Below, piece by piece: positions 6,901-12,962 of a stretch of DNA of 15,262 nucleotides. The position numbers and the translations under genes were made by a program. How positions within the stretch are numbered: the first letter of the stretch is position 1; every line of letters begins with the position of its first letter. Source of the DNA: Planctomycetota bacterium (GTDB taxonomy: Bacteria; Planctomycetota; SZUA-567); the NCBI GenBank assembly GCA_031270145.1, contig JAISYD010000132.1:1-15262 (forward strand), written 5' to 3'. Under the pieces are notes generated by a model. The model did not search any database. It worked only from the letters and a program-made list of their open reading frames with translations, and was not told the DNA's origin.

Positions 6901-6988
6901 CGGCCAGCAGAAAAAAAACCATGCCTATGGCGCGCCGTCCCCCGGGCGCCTTCGGCGGGCCGGATCGGGAAGGGGGCGTCGCGGCCAT
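3911..6988 (-). CDS. Large exported protein of unknown function, probable glycosidase-like TIM barrel
   Basis: A 1025-residue protein I cannot assign to a named family. Residues 1-35 look like a signal peptide (basic GGRRAIG, core MVFFLLAAA, site near VPAA). Residues about 55-250 form a beta-rich section ending IRFDNLAFRPRP, resembling a carbohydrate-binding jelly roll. Residues 260-365 resemble an Ig-like strand domain. Residues about 375-650 look like a TIM barrel of the kind seen in glycoside hydrolases: FGVRIGAIP, FLRRLVRGTGARMAKIVPWRD, LRAAGIGVIGTIRPP and LLVDAWQWGDDPD (487-498). The last motif sits where clan-A enzymes have WxxGNEP, but the Asn-Glu pair is Asp-Asp, so activity is uncertain. 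The remainder is beta-rich. ATG 6988 lies 18 bases after the tkt stop with AGGGG upstream, so it is probably cotranscribed with tkt. Likely periplasmic or surface; a role in glycan handling is inference only. Confidence 0.8.
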   Translation of the reverse strand: MAATPPSRSGPPKAPGGRRAIGMVFFLLAAAVPAAEPADASGPSGERARLARSQYLHDFENRRDPDSGAFLPSSAALNNSGWPDFWEPIRAVGFSEHLLAGVEVVPDDSGQIPGAYRDLPNHVLRIGFDGGRVGLRTRVPVPVDPDLSYEFSLISRDSGLQGARIQAGVEWLKIDSTSSRQLRSDEIPDFVPGQTDWPVSPRRMLVSDPPPGANAARFFLILGRDPREIGGSYLGEIRFDNLAFRPRPRISAEPAPAADGKPDPRLVRVRYSGLFDNIPDPANPGYFRGKRYSRRLTATDVLNRPIRLGSAEKSDVEADASGSAAENIGLPGDRFGVYYLDINLYDAEGRAAGGNLRAVALPRPERPTDPLAIRQGRPAFGVRIGAIPGEILADANFLRRLVRGTGARMAKIVPWRDSYAGSDDDEAYYQLMTGALRNLRAAGIGVIGTIRPPAGRFGQTGIADVMAEAPERLAEALAGAGRNFGLLVDAWQWGDDPDASLFGVPAGEGSDRLAAALAKFAAGLPVAVNRLAGTGGAGSGGDGFPFKVETANLFFPDADSEVWEDAAPVFPWLFEPYFNERGRIYPPARLSRLAPEPPGDAIEAQARAKKRLGSWLTLESPPAWPREANAGSEKAQLDQFLVRTIQAAALAPDLVFPGELFDPERGLLRQGDWRGNILETMARPAYLAASVASELLEGAEYLGQLGLLPPFEAHVFRRPGADEAVIAIWHHDAREERRLPRAEIAEGPILTRIDWAGNRDPLPASIPVWRTPSFITGLSASLALTRMSVRVAPEPPLFADARRQNQTIEVVNHLAAQTPVVLRLSYAARRSDGGMENNWTVIPPESRLNLPPASPTFAPVRLRLSVGPDANSQTEIAGPGWSDKSGWKLAKADMRINAAQPADMTLYLPFRLQSELDVDIERLPRADDPGFAILQLRLRWQPRSPRREIRLFPYYMKRGGMREQLPFPITVRATPPELRGKPEAMFESAELRIPLTPRAQTWIGLREDGGSSFFLADVTGFLDAP

Positions 6989-7006
6989 GGGAAAACCCCT
7001 GATTCC

Positions 7007-9037
7007 TCACCAACCGGCCGAGTCGATTTTCGCGAGGATGGCCGGAACCGTGAAGCCCAGCTTTTCCGCCAGCTCCGCCGGTTTCCCGGAATGGCCGAAG
7101 TCGTCCAGGCCGATGAAGAGGCCGGCGTCCCCTAGTATCCCCTCCCAGCCCTGGACAATGCCGGCCTCGATGACTAGGCGCTTCCGCAGTCGCTTGGGAA
7201 GGATCTTTTTCCGATAGCCCTCGGCCTGGAGCTTGAACGCCTCGAGGCAGGGGGCGCTCGCCACCCGCGTCGTGCGGCCGCGTTCCCGCAGGGCCGCGGC
7301 GGTTGCCAGCGCCAGCGGCACGTCGCCGCCGGTGGCGATCAGCAGAATCTCCGCCTGTTCCTCCCCTTCGGGCTGCAGGACATACATGCCCTTGAGGGTC
7401 TCCCGCGCCGGAGCCAGGCTGGAGCGGTCAAGCACCGGCAACTCCTGTCTGGACAGGCAGATGGCGGTTGGGCCGTCCTTGCGCTCCAGGGCCGCCTGCC
7501 AGGCGTAGATGGTCTCGTTGGCGTCGGCCGGCCGCCAGACCTGGATGCGGGGGATGGCCCTAAGCGACGCCAACTGTTCGACCGGCTGGTGCGTCGGGCC
7601 GTCCTCCCCGACCATGAAGGCGTCGTGGGTGTGGACGAAGATGCTCCGTATCCGCATCAGCGCCGCCAGCCGCAGGGTCGGCCGCATGTAGTCGTGGAAA
7701 ACCAGGAAGGTGGCGCAATAGGGGATGAAGCCGCCGTGCAGGGCCAGGCCGTTGGTGAAACAGCCCATGGCGTGCTCCCGCACCCCGAAATGCAGGTTGC
7801 GGCCCTGGAAAAAGCCGCTGTTGATGAAATCCGGATTGCAGCCCGACTTGATTTCCGTGAGGTTGGCCGGGGTCAGGTCGGCCGAGCCGCCCACCAGTTC
7901 CGGGATGGCGGCCCCGAGCTGGTTCATGACCTGGTTGCCGGCGGCCCGGGTGGCCAGGGGCTTTTCAATTGGGAAGGGGGCGACGGCGTTTTTCCACTGC
8001 TTCGGCAGTTCGCCCGCGAGGATGCGCTGCAATTCCCGGCACAAGGCGTGATGCTTCTTGGCGTAGAGGGCGAAAAGCTGGTTCCACTCCTGGCGCATGG
8101 CCAGCCACTCGCCTCGGCGCACGTCAAAATAGTCCGAGACCTCGGCGGGGATGTGGAAGTCCTCGGCCGGCCAGCCCCGGCCGGCCTTGGCGGCGGCCAA
8201 TTCCTCGATCCCGATCGGCGCCCCGTGCGAACTGGACTTTCCGGCCTTGTTCGGGCAGCCCTTGGCGATGGTGGTGCGGGCGATGACAAGGCTGGGGCGG
8301 GCCAGGTCTTCCCGCGCCTGGTCGAGGGCGGCGCCCAGTTCCTCCACGTTGTGGCCGTCCACCTCCCAAACCCGCCAGCCCATGGCGGCGGCGCGGGCGC
8401 CGACGTCCTCGCCGAAGGTCAGGTCGGTCCCGCCGTCGATGCTCACCCGGTTCGAGTCGTAGACGACGATGAGGCGGCCGAGGCCAAGGTGCCCGGCTAG
8501 GCTCATGGCCTCGTAGGCGACGCCCTCCATCAGGCAGCCGTCGCCCGCCAGGACGTAGGTGAAGTGATCGATGACGTCGAATTTCGGCGTGTTGTAGGTT
8601 TCGGCCAGCATGCGCTCCGCCGCCGCCATGCCCGTCGCCATGCCGATGCCGGCGCCCAGGGGACCGGTGGAGGCGTCGACGCCGGGGGTGGCGTCCATCT
8701 CGGGATGCCCGGGGGTGCGCGAGCCCAGTTGCCGGAAATCCCGCAGATCGTCTAGGGTCAGGAAGCCTTGGAGGCAGAGCATGGAATAAAGCAGGGCCGA
8801 GGCGTGGCCGGCGGAAAGGACGAAGCGGTCGCGGTTGATCCACTTGGCGTCCCGGAAATCGATTTTAAGCCGGGTAAGGAGCACGGCGGCGATTTCCGCC
8901 GCGCCCATGGGCATGCCGGGATGGCCTGAATTGGCCTTCTGCACTTGGTCGGCCGAGACGAAGCGGAGCGTGTCGGCTATCTTCTCCAGCAATTCCCGGG
9001 AGGGTGGAACGATGGTTACGCTTGGGGTTTCCGCCAT
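7007..9037 (-). CDS. tkt: Transketolase
   Basis: A 676-residue thiamine-diphosphate enzyme that moves two-carbon ketol units between sugar phosphates in the non-oxidative pentose phosphate pathway, in the cytoplasm. Length is as usual for the family (about 660-690). Seen in order: ANSGHPGMPMGAAEI with His39; SAGHASALLY (His79); GPLGAGIGMATG; the diphosphate/metal motif GDGCLMEG (166-172) with Asn196 further on; HGAP (His271); SADLTPANLT; FGVREHAMG with catalytic Glu421; HDAFMVGEDGPTHQPVE (471-487) and LSRQ (Arg530) for substrate phosphate. All expected catalytic residues are present. The start at ATG 9037 is chosen over an in-frame start 42 bases upstream because AGGAG lies about eight bases before it and the family N terminus fits. 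It heads an operon with the 1025-residue protein and has a clear promoter at 9131-9159. Confidence 0.96.
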   Translation of the reverse strand: MAETPSVTIVPPSRELLEKIADTLRFVSADQVQKANSGHPGMPMGAAEIAAVLLTRLKIDFRDAKWINRDRFVLSAGHASALLYSMLCLQGFLTLDDLRDFRQLGSRTPGHPEMDATPGVDASTGPLGAGIGMATGMAAAERMLAETYNTPKFDVIDHFTYVLAGDGCLMEGVAYEAMSLAGHLGLGRLIVVYDSNRVSIDGGTDLTFGEDVGARAAAMGWRVWEVDGHNVEELGAALDQAREDLARPSLVIARTTIAKGCPNKAGKSSSHGAPIGIEELAAAKAGRGWPAEDFHIPAEVSDYFDVRRGEWLAMRQEWNQLFALYAKKHHALCRELQRILAGELPKQWKNAVAPFPIEKPLATRAAGNQVMNQLGAAIPELVGGSADLTPANLTEIKSGCNPDFINSGFFQGRNLHFGVREHAMGCFTNGLALHGGFIPYCATFLVFHDYMRPTLRLAALMRIRSIFVHTHDAFMVGEDGPTHQPVEQLASLRAIPRIQVWRPADANETIYAWQAALERKDGPTAICLSRQELPVLDRSSLAPARETLKGMYVLQPEGEEQAEILLIATGGDVPLALATAAALRERGRTTRVASAPCLEAFKLQAEGYRKKILPKRLRKRLVIEAGIVQGWEGILGDAGLFIGLDDFGHSGKPAELAEKLGFTVPAILAKIDSAGW

Positions 9038-9130
9038 CGGTTGTCTCCTGCGCAAAGATCCGGGCGGGCAAAACCCCATACACTCGCGGCCGGCCTTGGC
9101 TGCCGCAATCGGAAACCCGCCGAAAAAGGC

Positions 9131-9159
9131 ATTGTACTCCTTTCCGGCCTGGACGTCAA
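9131..9159 (-). promoter_or_regulatory. tkt promoter
   Basis: On the minus strand TTGACG (9159-9154), exactly 17 bases, then TACAAT (9136-9131): a strong vegetative promoter. Start near 9124 gives an 87-base leader to the ATG at 9037. The leader can fold: GGCGGG/CCCGCC (9116-9121 with 9063-9068) encloses an inner GCGGC/GCCGC helix (9102-9106 with 9086-9090). A TATAAT at 9172-9177 farther upstream has no good -35. Confidence 0.8.
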
Positions 9160-9285
9160 GGGCCTTTCCTGATTATATGGTCGCCCTCGACTTGAGGACT
9201 GCATTTTCAAATTTTGCGCCAAATTCCGGACGCTGCCCGCGGACCGCGCCATGCCGGGGTCCCGCCCGCTCCAGCCAACGTCGTT

Positions 9286-10206
9286 TCATCCAAGCAAAAC
9301 TTCGACACAGTAAATGCCGGCGGCCAGCCACGAGCCGGCCAGCATGGCCAGGGCGAGGAGGGCGGCCGCGTCCCAAACCTTCCGGCGCGGCGGCCAGCCT
9401 CGGCCGGCGGCGGGCGGCGGGAGGAAGTAGCCCAGGAGACCGCCGGAAGCCAGGCCGCCGAGGTGCGCCGCGTTGTCGATGCCGGGCATCAGCAGGCCGA
9501 AGGCGATGATGTAAACGCAGGAGCGCAGTAGCGACGACTCCATGAGCGCCCGGAGGTTGCGGCCGCACAGGCGGTATTCGGCGCCCAGCAGCAGGCCAAG
9601 CAGGCCGCAGACGGCGCCGGAGGCGCCGATGGTGTTAACCTGGTGGCCGGAAAGCTGGCCGAGGCCGGCGCTGGCCAGGCCGCCGGCGCAGCCGGTCAGC
9701 ACAAAGACGGCGAAAACCTCCCGGCCGCCCCAGGCCCGCTCCGCCAGTCGGCCCAGGTCCCTTAGCATCCAGCCGTTGAAAAAGATGTGGATCAGGCCGC
9801 CGTGCAGGAAAATGTACGTGACCAGCCGCCAATATTGATGCTCCCCAAACACCAGCCTGGCCGAACTCCAGCCCAGCAAATGGTAGACGACCGGGTAGGC
9901 GTCGAACGGCGAAAAACCTCCCGCGCCCCCCAAATTCCGGTATTCGGACGGCAACAGCAAGTTGACGGCGAACTGCAGGAAAAAGACGCCGATCAGCAGT
10001 CCGAGCAGCAGACGGGTCGCCGGGAACGGCTTTTGCCGGATCCGCCGCCAGTGCGAGCGCCAGCCGCTTTCCGGCCGCAGGCGCCGGGCGCAATAGGGGC
10101 AGAACTCCCCGCCTCCGCGCACCAAGCGGCCGCAGGCCGGGCAGGAGTCCAGCTTGCCTCCCCTGCCGCCGCCATTCCGATTTTCGCGGAAATGCCAGTC
10201 CGCCAT
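9286..10206 (-). CDS. Rhomboid-family intramembrane serine protease with N-terminal zinc ribbon
   Basis: Rhomboids cleave membrane proteins within the bilayer using a Ser-His dyad. This 306-residue protein begins with a probable zinc ribbon: Cys22-x2-Cys25 and Cys36-x2-Cys39, in a basic, Gly-rich cytoplasmic segment. Membrane segments follow from about 65 (LLLGLLIGVFFLQFAVNLLL). Rhomboid motifs: WRLVTYIFLHGGLIHIFFN (126-144) with the conserved His and Asn; GASGAVCGLLG (194-204) with Ser196 as nucleophile; NAAHLGGLASGGLLGY (245-260) with catalytic His248. A last hydrophobic segment (about 280-305) suggests a seventh helix. The ATG overlaps no base of the upstream gene but follows its TGA directly; AAGGA about eight bases upstream lies inside that gene, so translation is probably coupled to the EIIA. 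Substrates unknown. Confidence 0.92.
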   Translation of the reverse strand: MADWHFRENRNGGGRGGKLDSCPACGRLVRGGGEFCPYCARRLRPESGWRSHWRRIRQKPFPATRLLLGLLIGVFFLQFAVNLLLPSEYRNLGGAGGFSPFDAYPVVYHLLGWSSARLVFGEHQYWRLVTYIFLHGGLIHIFFNGWMLRDLGRLAERAWGGREVFAVFVLTGCAGGLASAGLGQLSGHQVNTIGASGAVCGLLGLLLGAEYRLCGRNLRALMESSLLRSCVYIIAFGLLMPGIDNAAHLGGLASGGLLGYFLPPPAAGRGWPPRRKVWDAAALLALAMLAGSWLAAGIYCVEVLLG

Positions 10207-10656
10207 TCAAAGATCCTTGACCAAGTCCCAAAGCGCCTCGGGAGTGGCGGCGGCGAACAGTTTGTGGCGCATGGCGTCGTCGCGGAAAATGGACGAGGCC
10301 TTGGCCAGGTAGCGCAGCCATTCGGCCCGGCTGTCCTCGGGCAGGGCCACCAGGAGAATGAGCCGGACGGGGATGCCGTCGAGGCTGCCGTAATCGACCC
10401 CGTTCCGGCAGATGATCAGGGCGGCGATGGGGAAGCGCACCGACGAGTTGATGACGTGGGGAGCCCCGATCCCGATGCCCAGGCCGGTGGTCATGACCTC
10501 TTCCCGCTGCCAAATGGAGGCCGCCGCCCGCGGGAAGTCCGCGATGCTCGGGGAGTCGCGCAAAAGCTCCAGGGCGCCGTCTATGGCCTGCCGCTTGTTC
10601 TTGACGTCCAGGATGGCCACCCGGTCGTGCGACAAGTATTTGCTGAATTCCGACAT
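10207..10656 (-). CDS. PTS EIIA-type (PtsN-like) phosphocarrier regulator
   Basis: A single-domain, 149-residue EIIA of the fructose/mannitol/nitrogen-PTS family. The family takes a phosphate from HPr or NPr on one His; PtsN proteins use this for regulation rather than sugar uptake. Seen: helix with the ALELLRDSPSI region, REEVMTTGLGIGIGAPH (51-67), the family signature with His67 as the phosphorylation site, then LDGIPVRLILLVALPED and a C-terminal helical part. No EIIB, EIIC or HPr gene is in the window, which favours a regulatory role. I start at ATG 10656 with GGGAG about eleven bases before it; the alternative in-frame TTG at 10674 lies only five bases from the predicted transcription start and so is unlikely. 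Cotranscribed with the rhomboid gene. Confidence 0.88.
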   Translation of the reverse strand: MSEFSKYLSHDRVAILDVKNKRQAIDGALELLRDSPSIADFPRAAASIWQREEVMTTGLGIGIGAPHVINSSVRFPIAALIICRNGVDYGSLDGIPVRLILLVALPEDSRAEWLRYLAKASSIFRDDAMRHKLFAAATPEALWDLVKDL

Positions 10657-10685
10657 TTCGTCAACATCTCCCAAATTTCGCCCCG

Positions 10686-10714
10686 ATTATAGCGATTCGC
10701 CGGCGGAGTGGAAC
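10686..10714 (-). promoter_or_regulatory. Promoter of the EIIA-rhomboid pair
   Basis: A perfect TATAAT lies at 10691-10686 on the minus strand; the best -35 at the right distance (GTTCCA) is weak. Start near 10679 gives a leader of about 23 bases to the ATG at 10656. A weak -35 may mean an activator is needed. Confidence 0.55.
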
Positions 10715-10876
10715 AATTTTCGCCGGGGGCGACAAAAAGACGCTGGAGGGCAAGTTGACGCGGCGGGATTCGCGACCGGGGCGCCGGCGATGAAGCCGGT
10801 TGACGACTGGCCGGGGCTGACGAGGGAAAGGAAGAAGCAAGCGCATGGTTTGGTCAAAGAGCCTTTCGCACCTTTA

Positions 10877-10904
10877 TTGACGGAATGCCGATTTTGAATA
10901 CAAT
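10877..10904 (+). promoter_or_regulatory. Promoter of the solute-binding protein gene
   Basis: TTGACG (10877-10882), 16 bases, TACAAT (10899-10904). Both hexamers are identical to those of the tkt promoter. Start near 10911 leaves a 60-base leader and rules out a start codon upstream of it, supporting ATG 10971. The rest of the 314-base gap between the two divergent genes (10657-10970) holds the EIIA promoter and no convincing gene. Confidence 0.72.
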
Positions 10905-10970
10905 GGATTGGCCTGGAAAAATACGACGCGCTTTGCGACCGCAAGTCCATTGGATAGACAAAGGCCCTGT

Positions 10971-12959
10971 ATGCGCCCCAATCCGTTGTTGAACGCATTC
11001 CTGTTCCTGCTCAACCTCGGCGCCGTCCTGGTCGGCCTTTACCTGGCGATCGACGCCCTGGACGCCTCGCGCCTGCAGACCGCCCGCGGCGATCAGACCC
11101 TTAACCGCCTGGCCGACGCGGTGGATCGCCTCAGCTCCTCCCTTCGGCGGCTGGAGGCGGGGGGCGCGGCCGCCCTTCCCGCCAGTCCGGCCAATGCCGC
11201 CGGGGAGGCCGCCGCCGCCAAACCGGCCAGCGGCGGCTTCCTGGACGACGATCTCCGGGATCCCGCGGCGGAGGAGGGCGGCGGCGTCGTCAGCCGGACC
11301 GTCAGCCTGCCCGGCAATCTCAATCCCATGATCAACAACGAGGCCACGGTCTCCTCGATTTGGAACCAATTGGTGGACAGCCTGGCCGGCCGGAATTCCA
11401 ACGACCTCACCCGCTTCGAGCCGCTGTTGGCCGAGGCGTGGGAGGTCAGCCCCGACGGCCTGGTCTACACCATCCGCCTCCGCGACAATATTTTTTGGCA
11501 GGCCGCGACGGATCCGGCGACCCGGCGGGAGATTCCCGCCAAGCGGGTCACGGCCGGGGATTTTCTCTTTTACTGGAACACCCTCCAGAACCCGGCCATC
11601 CCCTGCGAGGCCATCCGCAACTATTACGAATTGCTGGATCGCGTGGAGATTGTCGACGATCTTGTCTTCCGGGTGATTTGGAAGGAGCCCTACAGTCTGG
11701 GGGAGGAGTTCACCCTGGGCATGCAGCCGCTGCCGGAGCATTACTACCGCCCGGATCCGGCCTGGAGCGACGAGCGCTTCGCCGAGGAGTTCATTTCCTC
11801 TCCCCGCAACCAATGGATCGTGGGGACCGGCCCCTACAAACTGATCAAATGGGACAAAAACAGCGAGGTGCTGTTGGAGCGGGACGAGGACTACTACGGC
11901 CCGAAGCCGCCCATCAAGAGCCGCCGCATCCGCGTCATCCCCGACAACAGCGTTTCCTTCCTGGAATTCCAGAAGGGGGGCCTGGACGTCTACGGCCTGC
12001 TGCCGACCCCATGGCACGAAGAGACCCCGGCCCCGGATTTCCAACTGGTGACCCCGTCCATCGACGGCGCCCACGCGGATTCGCTGGCCTGGGACAGGAA
12101 AAAGCGGGCCGGGGAGGCGCCGCCCGGCTATAAATTCGAAAAATACCAGTATAACGGCGTCTCCTGGAGCTATGTCGGCTACAATATGCAACGCCCGCTT
12201 TTCCAGGACGTCCGGGTGCGCACCGCCCTGACCCTGCTGACCAACCGCAAGCGCATCCTGGACGAAGTGTACATGGGGCTCGGCAAGATTATCTCCGGTC
12301 CCTTCGTGCCCCAGAGCCCCTATTACAACCACGCGGTCGAGCCGTTGCCCTTCGATCCGGCCCGGGCGGGGGAGTTGCTGGCCGAAGCGGGCTGGACCGA
12401 CAGCGACGGGGACGGCATCCTCGACAAGGATTACGCCGGCTCGGGGAAGCGCCAACCCTTCGCCTTCACCTTCATCATCCCGGCCTCCTCCACCCAAAAC
12501 CGCAAGTGGGCGGCGATCATCGAGCAGGACCTGATCAAGGCCGGCGTCAAGGCCGACATCAAGCCGATTGAATGGTCGGTCTACACCCAGGTGCTGGAGA
12601 AGCGGGACTACGATGTTTGTTCCCTGGCCTGGACCGGCGGGGTGGAGGGCGATCCCTACCAAATCTGGCACAGTTCCGGCGCCAACCGCGAGGGCAGCAG
12701 CAACCATGTGGCCTACGCCTCGCCCGAGGCCGACCGCCTGATCGAGGAGGGCCGCCGCACCCTTGACAAGGACAGGCGCTACGCCATCTACCGGCGCCTG
12801 CACGAGGTCGTCGCCCGGGATCAGCCATACGCCTTTCTGGCGGCCGGCACGGCGGTGATGGCCCAATCGAAGCGCATTTACAACGCCATAGTCTACAAGA
12901 GCGGCCAGATGAACCAGCTCCTCGAATGGATACCCGAAAACATGCAAGGGGGGTTCTGA
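10971..12959 (+). CDS. Membrane-anchored ABC-type peptide/solute-binding protein (SBP family 5)
   Basis: A 662-residue member of the DppA/OppA (SBP_bac_5) family, which bind peptides, nickel or sugars outside the inner membrane for an ABC importer. Residues about 6-30 are a hydrophobic segment with no lipobox and no clear cleavage site, so it probably stays as a membrane anchor. Residues about 33-63 have heptad-like Leu spacing (LNRLADAVDRLSSSLRRL) and may form a short coiled coil. A Pro/Ala/Gly linker leads to the binding domain from about 105: GNLNPMINNEATVSSIWNQL, FEPLLAEAWEVSPDGLVYTIRLRDNIFWQ, GTGPYKLIKWDKNSEVLLERDEDY, DSDGDGILDKD and the C-terminal YRRLHEVVARDQPY. No permease or ATPase genes flank it. 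The start is ATG 10971 with AAGG eight bases upstream; an in-frame TTG at 10908 precedes the predicted transcript. Confidence 0.9.
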   Translation: MRPNPLLNAFLFLLNLGAVLVGLYLAIDALDASRLQTARGDQTLNRLADAVDRLSSSLRRLEAGGAAALPASPANAAGEAAAAKPASGGFLDDDLRDPAAEEGGGVVSRTVSLPGNLNPMINNEATVSSIWNQLVDSLAGRNSNDLTRFEPLLAEAWEVSPDGLVYTIRLRDNIFWQAATDPATRREIPAKRVTAGDFLFYWNTLQNPAIPCEAIRNYYELLDRVEIVDDLVFRVIWKEPYSLGEEFTLGMQPLPEHYYRPDPAWSDERFAEEFISSPRNQWIVGTGPYKLIKWDKNSEVLLERDEDYYGPKPPIKSRRIRVIPDNSVSFLEFQKGGLDVYGLLPTPWHEETPAPDFQLVTPSIDGAHADSLAWDRKKRAGEAPPGYKFEKYQYNGVSWSYVGYNMQRPLFQDVRVRTALTLLTNRKRILDEVYMGLGKIISGPFVPQSPYYNHAVEPLPFDPARAGELLAEAGWTDSDGDGILDKDYAGSGKRQPFAFTFIIPASSTQNRKWAAIIEQDLIKAGVKADIKPIEWSVYTQVLEKRDYDVCSLAWTGGVEGDPYQIWHSSGANREGSSNHVAYASPEADRLIEEGRRTLDKDRRYAIYRRLHEVVARDQPYAFLAAGTAVMAQSKRIYNAIVYKSGQMNQLLEWIPENMQGGF

Positions 12960-12962
12960 CGG

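Noticed and set aside
7589..8500. A 303-codon plus-strand frame opposite transketolase
   Set aside because: Transketolase motifs are complete on the other strand; this frame is a compositional shadow.
10854..12947. A 697-codon open frame antisense to the solute-binding protein gene
   Set aside because: It mirrors almost the whole solute-binding gene, which has clear family motifs. Its protein is composed of low-information Gly/Ala/Val/Arg runs without domain motifs. Long antisense frames are expected when third positions are rich in G and C.
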